64,000 bases of DNA from Dipylidium caninum (taxonomy: Eukaryota; Platyhelminthes; Cestoda; Cyclophyllidea; Dipylidiidae): positions 62,001-126,000 of the forward strand of contig QEYB01000228.1 of the NCBI GenBank assembly GCA_017562135.1, read 5' to 3'. The translations under genes were made by a program, and so were the position numbers. The notes below the pieces were generated by a model. That model did no database searches and was not told the origin of the DNA. It saw only the letters and a list, made by a program, of their open reading frames with translations. This document shows positions 36,770 through 47,100 of the stretch, piece by piece. Position 1 is the stretch's first letter. The number at the start of each line of letters is the position of its first letter.

Positions 36770-37150
36770 GTGGGCATAATTGTCTCAAAACGGCGGAGGT
36801 TAATTAGACTCTCCATGAGGGCGAATTTCATGTGAGCGACAGTGGAGGAGGAGAGGAAAAAGGGCCGCTGGGGGGTGGGTGGAGTGGACCGAGGCGAAGC
36901 GGCAAACGACGTGTCAACGGAGCGGATCATCGCCGCCTTGACCGTTGAGGTCGGTTGGCCAGTTGCTTTTACATTCTTGGACGAGTTTGGCATCCGCAAC
37001 GACAACCTCGGAGGGAGTTTAGTGGCCAAACTGTCGACTTGGAAGATTCCTGTGTGTGGCAATCAACCAGGTCTCGAAACGGTGGAGGTCAATTAGACTC
37101 CCCATGATGGCGAATTTCAGGTGTCCGACAGTGAGAGCGCAGAGATGGGC
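36770..37150 (+). repeat. Local direct repeats X and Y, first set
   Basis: Unit X (about 36,780-36,855, 'ggaggttaattagactctcc') recurs at about 37,068-37,148. Unit Y (about 36,910-37,070) recurs at 37,476-37,656. In Y the same frame is open in both copies and encodes ERIIAAL.VEVGW, then DEFGIR.DNLGG and LVAKLST. About half of the differences are synonymous. No flanking splice sites or family assignment can be given. Confidence 0.65.
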
Positions 37151-37475
37151 GGTTGAGAGAGTGAATTTTGACAACTCCGTTCAGTGTATTCATATACCAA
37201 CTGTGTGGACTATCGAAGTGGCTGCATTTGGGACCTAAAATACCGATGCGCTGCGATTAAAAACCCTGCAATCGCATCCCGACAGCCGTCGGCCGACCTG
37301 TTAGGCACAGAGATGGCTACAAACGAGGTTGACTGCGCTGATAACTTGGAGGCGGGGAGAGCTGCCGCCAGCACCAGGTAAATGGTTCACTTGTTGAAGT
37401 TGTTGGTGATGAACGATCGCTATCACATCAGTGCCTCGGACAGTGCCTCGGACAGCACCAACAGCAGCAGCGTCC

Positions 37476-37656
37476 GCCATGTCAGCGGAGCGGATCATCG
37501 CCGCCTTGATCGTTGAAGTCGGTTGGTCACTTACTTCGGCATCTGTGGACGAGTTCGGCATACGCAGCGACAACCTCGGAGGGAATTTGGTGGCGAAACT
37601 GTCGACTCAAAAGATTCCTACCGCCTCAACTACTTTGTTGTGGCAATCAATCCGGT
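37476..37656 (+). repeat. Local direct repeat Y, second copy
   Basis: Partner of about 36,910-37,070, roughly 80-85% alike by eye and in the same orientation about 560 bp away. It shares 'gagcggatcatcgccgcctt' and the 'gacaacctcggaggga' and 'aaactgtcgact' blocks. Confidence 0.75.
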
Positions 37657-38229
37657 GAAAAAATAATCCTAGAAGGAAATTTGCATCCACCACATGTCGA
37701 ATAAATCGAAATAACCAACTTGGAGGCGTTTCAATGAGAAGGAGAAGAGAGATTTGCTTCTTCTTCCTGTCCACGAAGCCCTTTCCACCGTGTTTTGTCA
37801 CCGAGTCGCAGAGTGTGTGTGTGTGTTAAGAGTCGTCGACCGCAGAGTTGATGGATCAAAGCGAAAATGGGGGGCTCTCGTCCCGAAGTTCATCAGCCTC
37901 GGAGTCTCGGGTGGGCAAGTGAAAGAAGAAGACCGCTGACAGACGCCGTCCAAGCGGTGGATAGACGCTAAGGCTTCGTCTGCCAACCAGACGACTTCTC
38001 TTCCTCCGTCCAAATGACTAAAGTAACTTCCATTGGCATCCTTAATTTCATACCAGCGATTAGGCAAATATTATTCGCCTCTCTGAAAAGAAAAACACTA
38101 TTTTAGAATTAATAAACAATTCACAGTCATTTAGAATAACATTTTGGTTAGTGTAAACTCTTTTTGGAGGAAATAAATTGGTAATTATGGTAAAAGTAAT
38201 GATCGCATGGTGCAACAGCGAGGGACTGT
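37657..38229. other. No gene seen
   Basis: Short mixed-composition stretch with only small ORFs on both strands. Confidence 0.45.
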
Positions 38230-38760
38230 GGAGCAGAATGTGGCAGAATTCCATTTTGCAGAGGAGCTATGCACCTTGTCAGCAGGAAATTAATGCTCCG
38301 CTCGGTTGTCTTGAGGTGCCATGGCCAGCTGGTCCTGTGCTCGAGGATCCGCAGTTGCGTCTCTTCGTGCGGCACACACGAATGGCTTCCATCGCTTTTT
38401 CCTCTTTTCTTCATTATTCACGACGAGTTGTGCGTGTGTGTGGACGGGATTCCACTGTAGCCGACCTCATTTCCCCCTCCTCCTCTTCCTCGTCGTCCTC
38501 CTAGTTCTCCTCGTTCTCCCCCTCAGATCCTCCTTCCCCTCGTCACCAAAACCGACCGATGGACCTCCTCAAGGCGATGCGCCTTGCCGCCACTCGAATT
38601 GCCAGAATGACAATTTTGGAACCACCGTCGAGCATTTCTTTCATCAGTGAATCCACATTCTAGTGCCTCGTTCATTGTTCTCAAAGCGTCTTGAGCTGCG
38701 CTACGATTCCACAAGTAAATTTGCGTCCATCACCAATAAAATAATTCGACAGCATCGCCT
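38230..38760 (+). repeat. Dispersed repeat family, copy B
   Basis: Its first 225 bases are nearly identical to copy A (32,165-32,390). Then come an expanded TCC/TCG-rich stretch, a 'gagcatttctttcatcagtg' block, a 'gcctcgttcattgttct' block and 'gagctgcgctacgattcca'. These late blocks match copies C, D, E and F. Confidence 0.78.
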
Positions 38761-38999
38761 TGCGACCATTTCCGAGTGAGGGAGGCGAGGTTTTCCTGCC
38801 TTTCCGCATTACTTCAGGCCACCAGGCAATCCATGCTGCTGCCGTTTTGGTCATTTTCTTTCTGCTTTTCTATTTTTAATATCCCACCTCCGAAAAGGGA
38901 AAGAAGGCCACAAAAAAAGTGGCAACTCCCCAAGCACCGACCTGCGGATGACCACTTTTTTGCATCATGAAAGTGAAAAGTTCGCCGTGTTCGAGTGAC

Positions 39000-39690
39000 A
39001 TTTGACCATACCTGAGTCATTCCGCTGTCACCCTGACGTCAGAAATGGTGGAAGTATTCAAACAATGTCAAACCGATTGCCACTTCGACAAGGAATGTGC
39101 CGTCTTTCTTCTTCTTCTTCCAACTATGAAACGGGCGTTTTGGGTTGAGGAAATGTGGGCGGTCGGGAGCATGTGAATCCCACTTTCTTTTTACCTCTTT
39201 GCTTATTATTCGCAGATGATCTGACGCAGCCACAGCCAGCATCCAGGTTAGTTTCAAGTTCGCCAAAAATAGTTGCGTTTGTGTGTGTGTGTGCACCGGA
39301 TTCAACAGTCGCCATCAACACGGGCCGATGATCAGCCGCGCGACTCCTTCGCGGTCTGCCAAATTGCCAAAAAGACATTTTTGAAAACGACCTGGAGCAT
39401 TTTTTTCATTAGTGGACCCACCGTCGAGTGTCACATTAGTGTTTTTTGTCGGAGTCTGTTGAACTGCGCTAAGATCCAATTTGAACTCCCACAAGAAATG
39501 TGGTTGGTGCAAATCGCCTTAATTTGCCAGCCGATTTCGGCGAAAAGAAGAATAAACATAGGACAAGAGATTAAAAAATTGTAGGAAATGAATAAGAAAA
39601 ATGCCTTTAACATGTACAAGTAAAAAGATCTTGCTCAGTCGTAGGTAAAAACCGACTAAACATAAACGTTCGTTACATGGTTTCCAACCA
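39000..39690 (+). repeat. Dispersed repeat family, copy D
   Basis: Shares ordered landmarks with the other copies: 'caactatgaaacgggcgtt', a GT-rich run with 'ggattcaacagtcgccatca', 'attgccaaaaagacattttt', 'gagcatttttttcattagtg' and 'gttgaactgcgctaagatcc'. It ends at a 'gttacatggtttccaacc' block. Strongly diverged. Confidence 0.55.
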
Positions 39691-40523
39691 AAACTTCCTT
39701 GGTTCAGGGCATTTCCTCGTCTCTATATCTTTTTCGGCTAGAAAAGTTCCACTCTGCTATATTTTCCTTTATTTATTTGCTTTCTTTGGGCCTCTGTGGG
39801 ATGCCATCAGTCGGCCAAGCCTGACACCGTCAGCCGACGGTGGGGCCGCCTCGGCTAGTCGCGTCCCACCAACTGAAATTTCTCCTTGTCCCATCATCCG
39901 CGGGGTGTGTGGACTGCAGACGACCGAAGTCGTCTGCCACTTGCACTCTCAGTCATGGCTTACCAGATGCCCTCGTCACCACCACAGACTGGACAGGAAG
40001 TGTGCCTCCCCACACGTCCCGCAGGGGAGTAAAAGCTTTCTCTGCCGATTTTCCCGGTGAATATGGCAGAAAAACAAGACAGTCGGCTACCTCAGGGGAA
40101 AATCGTAACATGATGGTGAAGACAGCAGAGAAGACATGCGTCTCGGCAGGCAGTCAGGCTGGACGAGGTCAGGAAAGAGGTGAATCAGAGGGGATCGAGA
40201 GCGCAAGCACCCTGGAAGCGAAGGGCCGACTTCTAGCCGCGGAGCATGTGCTGGCTGCCTGTCGGTCGCATCCACACTCGACGACTTTTTGATTAAATCA
40301 CACAGCAGTCGGCAAAGGAGGGGACAAGGAGGCGGAAATCAGCTTCATTTCGTTCAAAAAACCTCTTAGTTGGCAATGCTCTGACTTGAAAAAAGTGTAG
40401 ACTTGAAGCGGAAGGAATTTTACCTTTGTAAAGACATCTTCGAACATTGCGCTGTCGCAGAGGATAAAGTTGTCGAGGGGGTCCAATTGCCATGTGATTT
40501 TTACGATTTCACATAAAATTTAC
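39691..40523. other. No supported gene; ambiguous open frames
   Basis: Around 40,399-40,493 both strands read as plausible protein: plus KRKEFYLCKDIFEHCAV; minus DNFILCDSAMFEDVFTK followed by a good donor (AAG|GTAAAA). Neither can be connected to another exon with consistent phase. Confidence 0.35.
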
Positions 40524-41009
40524 ATGTTTCTACATCAACACGATTTGATAAGGACATCACTCCCCGATGACAAATTAATTTTAGAAACCTTTCGCTGTTC
40601 CACCCATCGCTTTGGCGTGAATTATCTTGATCCGGAGTTCTATCACCATCACCATCATCACGGTTTCGACACCTGTGACTTTGCCCCACCGTCTGATGAT
40701 CCCGAAGCCCTCCGCCTAGCCGCCAGTCTTTCACAAAACCAGAAGAACATCCTCGCACACGTAATGCAAGCCCTCGGGCCTAGAACAGTCTGGGAGGGCT
40801 TGTTGGCTGGGAAAAAGCGTCAACAAATGCAACGAGCTGCTGCTGCCGCTGCCTCAGAGAATAAAGGTCAGCAGAAGGCCGGAGTGGAAGAGGTGGATAT
40901 GGATGCTGCATTGGCTCTTGAAAATGATGGTGATGCGAGGAATGGCCATAAGTCGGATGTGGGGGAGAACATGTCCCTGAACAATGAAACTCCTCTTACC
41001 GCCACTTAA
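40524..41009 (+). CDS. Possible coding exon, unrecognised 161-aa product
   Basis: The frame is open from an ATG at 40,524 to TAA (41,007-41,009). Composition is protein-like: HDLIRTSLPDDKLILETF, then SLSQNQKNILAHVMQALG and RTVWEGLLAGKKRQQMQ. An Ala run and an acidic Asn/Asp-rich tail follow. Six consecutive His codons (40,642-40,659) use both CAC and CAT and are natural sequence. An acceptor-like TTTTAG lies at about 40,581-40,586, so the true exon may start there as the last exon of a larger gene. No upstream exon with matching phase was found. The helical middle and charged tail suggest a nuclear protein, but no family is recognised. Confidence 0.45.
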   Translation: MFLHQHDLIRTSLPDDKLILETFRCSTHRFGVNYLDPEFYHHHHHHGFDTCDFAPPSDDPEALRLAASLSQNQKNILAHVMQALGPRTVWEGLLAGKKRQQMQRAAAAAASENKGQQKAGVEEVDMDAALALENDGDARNGHKSDVGENMSLNNETPLTAT

Positions 41010-41186
41010 CCTTCATGGTCATCTTCACTCTTCATGATGTTTTAGCCATGCCTCCCTCCATTTCAACATTACCTTGCCTTTCCGCGTTCCCAATTCCGTC
41101 CGTTCCGTTAGTTCGCGCCTCTAAAAAGAGCAGTTTTCACAAAGAGAAAAAAGAATATCACCTTTAGACATCAGAATCTGTTCATT

Positions 41187-41466
41187 TGGAATTTCGGACG
41201 GCCAAAATGTCTGTAGTCGGCGATTTTGAGAATCCTCCACGCCAATCGGCCATACGGCCAATCGGGCGAAATTCATGCCCCAATTAGACGGACAGTCAAC
41301 GAAGAGCCGGTGGAGGAGGCGGTGGGGCGCGAATCAGTCGGTCGACGGTTTGCGAGGGTGGAGGAGACGTCGGCACCACGGACAGACGCCCTGGTGGCCA
41401 GTCGACAGGCTCGCCCAGTGAACCGAGCCAGAGCGGCACCCGGAACCGTCGAGGTGGTCTGCTCGA
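41187..41466 (+). repeat. Inverted repeat pair 3, left arm
   Basis: Matches the reverse complement of 42,806-43,059 almost exactly, apart from two short indels that make this arm 26 bp longer. Shared sequence runs from 'tggaatttcggacggcca' to 'gaggtggtctgctcga'. It shows no coding features. Confidence 0.9.
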
Positions 41467-42805
41467 AGACCAGTGGATGCTCGTCTTCAGAACTGCTTCA
41501 AGTCCACTTCTTCCGGACCCCTTCACCTCGCCTTCTGCAGAAGAAAGGAAATCTGATTAACGTAATCGAATTCTACCGCAACCACCACTTTTGCGCTCCA
41601 TCTCTGCCCGGCATGGTTACAATCCTGCACATCGCAGCTTCGACACAGCGGTGGCGTTTGTGCGCAGCCTCCTGCAACACAATTCAACGTTCGACCCCCA
41701 GCTGCCTCTCTGTGCCTCATCCTGTCAAGCGGTGCCTCCCTCCTCTCCACACCTTCGTCTGGAGTGCGTCCGCAGGTTGAGAAGTCAACTAACAGCGTTT
41801 CAGCGCCCAATGTCTGTCGATCGTGCACCCGTGCACGGTGCTGAACTCAGTCAGTCGGCAGTCAAGGCAGCAGGTCAATTTGCTCATTGAAGCCCTCTTT
41901 CGAGCGAGGAAGTGGAGACAACCGCGAGGGGAGACGAGGATGAATGGTGCGCCTGAAACAGTTGGCCTCTCACACCTCTCCACCCGCCCATCCTCGTGAA
42001 CCACGTGGGAGCCGACGACGACGATGACGACAACGAGGGCCGCATTCGTCCACATGTGATCACGTCGACTTGCCACACAATGCTTCGAGGTGGAGGCAAA
42101 TAGCCAAATCCACTTAGCGAAGCCCTCTTCATTGCCTCGACTGCCGTGATGCCATTATTCAGGAGCATTTCAATGAGGTCGGAATCTCTCTACCACCTTC
42201 CACCTCTTCGCAAGATGGATGGATGAGGGGAATGAAAACGACAGACCACAGAAGCACACACACACATCGCCTGTGTTGCAGCAGCATCATCGGCATGTCG
42301 TTCCCTTGAAGAATGGCGTCTTTCATCCGTGATGGGAAAGAATGTGGCGAAGCGGACGGAGAGGAGGCCTCACACCCAATCACAGCGTGCGATGCGGCGC
42401 ATCGAATGGGGAGATGTGATGGTTGAGGCAAACCGCTCGTCTGCGTCCACACCCTCCTCGCCACCGTGTCGTCGTGACAATGTGTGACGAACATTCAGCT
42501 GAAAGCTCTCATGCCACGTGGTCGTCGTGTCTATTTAATTTCCCTCGGACACACTGGTAAGGGGCACTTTGGCCCACTTCTCACCGAGGTTCACCGTCTC
42601 GGGACTGCTAGGCGGAGAACGCTGCAAGAAAGGATGACGATTTTGGCAAAAGGTGGAAGGTGAAGGAGACTTCATCCCTCGGACATCTTTCATTATCGGT
42701 GACTTAATGTCCAAATCATGTAACCTTCAATCTGCTGTCGCCACGTGGCAGATTGCTGACGAGGATTGCTGACGTCTCAAGGTGGCTCTGGCCACCGTGG
42801 AACAG
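41467..42805. other. Spacer of inverted pair 3
   Basis: This 1.34-kb GC-rich spacer is open in several frames on both strands because of its composition. No motif or splice structure is seen. Confidence 0.5.
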
Positions 42806-43059
42806 TCGAGCAGACCACCTCGACGGTTCCGGGTGCTGCTCTGGCTCGGTTCACTGGGCGAGCCTGTCGACTGGCCACCAGGGCGTCTGTCCGTGGTGCC
42901 GACGTCTCCTCCACCCTCGCAAACCGTCGACCGACTGATTCGCGCCCCACCGCCTCCTCCACTGGTTCTTCTTAGGCATGATTTGCGCCCGATTGGCCGA
43001 TTGGCGTGGAGGATTCTCAAAATCGCCGACTGCAGACATTTTGGCCGTCCGAAATTCCA
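42806..43059 (-). repeat. Inverted repeat pair 3, right arm
   Basis: Partner of 41,187-41,466. Similarity stops abruptly at 'aacag|tcgagc' on the inner side and at 'gaaattcca|tttt' on the outer side. Confidence 0.9.
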
Positions 43060-44032
43060 TTTTCAGAGACATTTTCTCATAATTTATTGGGATTAGGGCA
43101 ATTGCGTCATGACAAATCCCCGTAGAATTGTCCCATATATCTCAAAGAAAAACTCTTCTTATTTTAAATTTAATCTACAAGCAGTTGTCAAACCACCCAC
43201 ATCTCACAAAACATTCTGTCAGGCGAAATTTAAATTCTGTAACTTTCCGCTATTTGACTGACTTCGTCCAAGAATTAACGTCTCTTCAGCCGGAAGACGA
43301 GGCTACGGGAACTTTGAATTGACCAGCATCCGTCACGCAAGGCCGCCCATTCACTCAACGTGGCGTCAACTTCTTCCAACCGCCTCCTCTTCACCGTAGG
43401 CAAATTTGAGGGCACACGATTGTGCCTGCAGATTCCTCCCTCGCCTCCCGTGAAGGCGATAACCACAGGCATTAATCATTGGCAATGCAAACTGCCTCGA
43501 CCACTGGTATTTAGCCTTTTACACGTTCTCCCCGCGGGTTTCCCCGCCTATTGGCAATGTTTCATACCTTCGGTCTGCATCTTCCTCCTCCATCATCGCC
43601 ATTACTATTATCATTGGCATCGTTTAGATACATTCACACCTGAGTAGTCTAAATATCTTCTACACTGCTTCGTCCACACCATCCGGGGAGGCAAAAACAG
43701 GAACAACACTGTGAACTCCTCTCTTTTTTTTGCTGATTCATTTGTAGTTAATTGCCACTCTGGCCCCGATTACAGTGTACTACCTTGAAAGAGTATGTTA
43801 ATTTTGTGAGTAGCAATAAATATTTGTAAACTGACGCTGGCAATATTCCTCGAGGCTGCAATCAAGTGCTGTCTACAAAGTTGCGATTCTAGCATGCAGT
43901 GAAGGGCTACGATAATCCCGTTAACGAGAGGAGGTTCTTACACTGCTGCTGCTACTGCTTGGTTGAATTTCCTGTCAAGGTACACAAATGCCCATTGACG
44001 TGGGGAGAATGAATATTCAGAGAGGCGATTAG
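43060..44032. other. Upstream region of the potassium-channel gene
   Basis: No gene is supported. Composition falls back toward AT-rich near 43.7-43.9 kb. It may contain regulatory sequence for the channel gene that follows. Confidence 0.45.
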
Positions 44033-44096
44033 CCAATCAGAAAGCGGGAAATCGGATCCGCGCAACTCGCACTCCTATTGGCTACTTGCTGATTGG
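44033..44096 (+). promoter_or_regulatory. CCAAT cluster upstream of the K2P channel
   Basis: CCAAT at 44,033-44,037, then inverted copies (ATTGG) at 44,077-44,081 and 44,092-44,096, all within 115 bp of the channel's ATG. A similar cluster sits before EMX. Promoter function is inferred from position. Confidence 0.4.
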
Positions 44097-44146
44097 GATT
44101 CCACTGACGACTCCGACCGAGAGTTTCTGCATTCTCCCTCCAAACA

Positions 44147-47100
44147 ATGTGTTATTGGCACTACCGCTCTTGCTGTCAATGCTGTTGCACTGATCAACGC
44201 GAAGGAAGAGATGGTGTTGTCGGAGGGTCAAAGAATACATCCAGACCGGGGTCGAAATACAAATGTCTGCGCAAGTTTCTTGCAATCACCTGCTCTCAAC
44301 TGGGTCTTTTGGTGTTGATTGTCCTCTACCTAATTGGTGGCACATTCCTCTTCACTTACCTTGAGAGGGAGCATCACCAGACTCGAATGAATTTGGAAGT
44401 ATCTCAAGTAAGAGCCACCTATGAAGAACTTCTGGGGGGTTGGAGTCGAGTTAAACGGAATTCAAACGGTCAGGTGGCAGACAATCCACGACAACTAGGC
44501 CTCTTCTGTGTAAATCTGCAACTTGAAACTTTACAAAATGAAATAGAAAGACTAAAAAAGAGCATACGTAGCGATAAGCTACAAGCTCGTGCGATTGAAT
44601 TGGCAGAGATCAGACAGGAAGTAAACGACCTCGTTGCCTTGGGGCAGACGCAAATGTTGAATGATATCCTCAACCAAACTGCAGATATCAACATTACCTC
44701 ACAGATCCGAGGCTTTGAAATGCTTACATTGTCAACCAAAAATCGTCAGATCCCCGAAACTGTGGACTCATCACGCATGTTGAACACTTTCATCCGATCA
44801 GTGTACGAAGCTATTCGGGCCGGATGGGTGCCGCCACCGTCGGCAACCACCGAAAAGTCACCTCATTTAACATCTTCACCGTCTTTTGCTGAAGCCGAGC
44901 ATCTGACGCCACGAAGTCGAGGCAAAGCAACGTCGCAGGAGTCGATATTGAAGTCTCGGACACCCAGAACGGATCCGTGGACGCTGAGTGGCTCTCTCTT
45001 CTATGTCATCACGGTGATCACCACAATTGGTGAGTTTATTCTACTCCCTTTCGCACTTCATGCATCCTTTCGCTCTCTTCCACCTCCGGAAGGACAGGCT
45101 CTCATCTTTTACGGTTCTTTGAACGTGCCGAAGGCAAAAGTAGTGTATTAATTGCTCTCGCATGACCTTCGGCACCTTCCAAGTGTGTATTCCTCTCCCA
45201 AACGGTTGTGTCTTTATCCTGAAGTGGATGAGGTTAGATGATAAATAAGCGGAGTTTCAAGTCTTTTGTATCACCGTCCTTGCAGTTAACATACAAAGTC
45301 TGGCCTCAGGGGAGAGAAATGGACGTGTTACCATCCGGCGACCGTCCCGGACACGGTGACGTACTGAATGCCTCACTGGTGGAGGTTTGGTTGACATTCA
45401 GTCTGACAAAGTGTGGTTTGGTGGCGTAGAAGTACTTGAGAGGCACGAAGCGCCTCTATTCGTTTAGTCCTGGCGTCTATGAGGCCTATTTTCCCCTCCA
45501 TCTTCCCTCGATAGTCTGGCAGACGAGTCTCCATCGCATCACCAAATTCCGCATGCGGATGAACCGGAAACCGCCGCCCATCTGCCCTGGATGTCGCTGA
45601 ATGCGTTGAATAAGCTTCAGGAGTGTCGGTTTTGTTGACTCAGGCGTTGCGTGGTTCTTCGAGGAGGCATTTGGCTTTGCGTCATGGGGTGTACATCACC
45701 AGCGGGTGATGGGCATGGGAAGTTAACGGATCACAAGCCATTTGTGGTTCAACTTCACCCCCAAGTGGGCGTGGAGGATTTCATGGCAATTTGGAAGGAA
45801 TGTTGTAAAAAAGGAATGCAATTAGCCACCACCGAGTGAGTAAACCAACGCCAACTCTGACTGTGTCAGCTAACTAATTTGGAAGGTATTTTTTATGACG
45901 CATGGGCGGATTTTTCCTGAAGAATTCCGGTTTGTCACCCGTGGCAGGGAAATGTGCGACCTCACGTCAGGTGGACGATCCACCAACTGGTCGAAAAGGT
46001 TCCGTGGAAGGCGGTCGAGGCGGTTGCGTGCGCGGCTTTCGAGAGGCCAGACGCCCCCGTTCGTTGTCGGCTTCGCGAAGGACCAAAACCTTTTAGTGTT
46101 TCCCAAAGTTTGTCCACTTCACGAACTTCAGGTGGAGAAGGCCGGAGAGTTTGGAGCTAAGTTGTTTGGTGGAATGGAATTCACGATCTGTTGACACCTG
46201 CGCAGACGAAAGCAGCTCGTCGCCACCGGTGTCAACGACATTCACATGGTCCCCTCGCAAGCGTGTTTGCGTCGACGCGGAAGGAATTTCCCCGGCATAC
46301 GCGACTTTTATTCTCACCTTCGACGGTGTCGTTAGTCGATCTGGTCGTCGAGGAGACACGACGCCCGACAGCGGAGCGGTCGAGTGAGGAATGGGCGGGT
46401 GGAAGACCAAAGAGACAAACGAGGTGGTTGAAAGAAGCAGGGGCAATGGAGTCTACACAACTGGCATAAAAGTCGGCGCGAGAAGTCACTCGCATTTCTT
46501 ACTCTCCTGTCATTCTTTTACGGGCTGGCGCGAAGCGCCTCTCGGTGGACGAACGTCGCCTGTCCACTTTACCTCTCGTAAATGCTCCCCCAGACCCGCG
46601 GCGAGTCTTTAAGGCATGGCGGTGAAGCGGTGGAGGGAAAATGCTTCCCTCCGTCGAGGGCATCTTGTTAACGTCTCCACTGGCTATGCGAGATGAACAC
46701 GCCCAACGTGGCAGTCCGTCTTTGGCTAAGAAGTTGACGAGTTTTACTGACGGGCTCGAGCTGGTACGGGGAAAGAGACCAGCCTCTTTGTAATTTCGGG
46801 AGTTAACGAACACCAAAGGGGACTTAGACGGGAAGGGGAGCGGACACTTGTCCCATTGAATCCAGAAAGATGAGTTTACGACATCAGAAAATGATGGAAT
46901 CCACAAGATAGACTCACCTCAGACGCAATTTGTGTCGACTGACAAACTCGTGTAGAGTCATTTAATCTGGACCCTCTTTCCCCGCTTTCTCCGCCTCCTT
47001 CGCCTCCTCCGCCTTGCAGTCATGACTCTCGCTTCGTCACTCCTCTTCCCCTTCGTCATCCGCATTTGGCCCAACATGCCATGACTGACTTGTCAACGGC

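Noticed and set aside
32155..39690. Dispersed copies as LTR or LINE retroelements
   Set aside because: No reverse transcriptase, integrase, gag or endonuclease motif was seen in any frame, and no TG...CA ends or poly(A) tails.
40642..40659. Six consecutive histidine codons suggesting a cloning tag
   Set aside because: Mixed CAC/CAT codons inside a continuous natural frame, with no vector sequence around them.
44470..44739. Minus-strand ORF opposite the K2P first exon
   Set aside because: Antisense shadow of the coiled-coil segment of the channel; no splice sites or motifs of its own.
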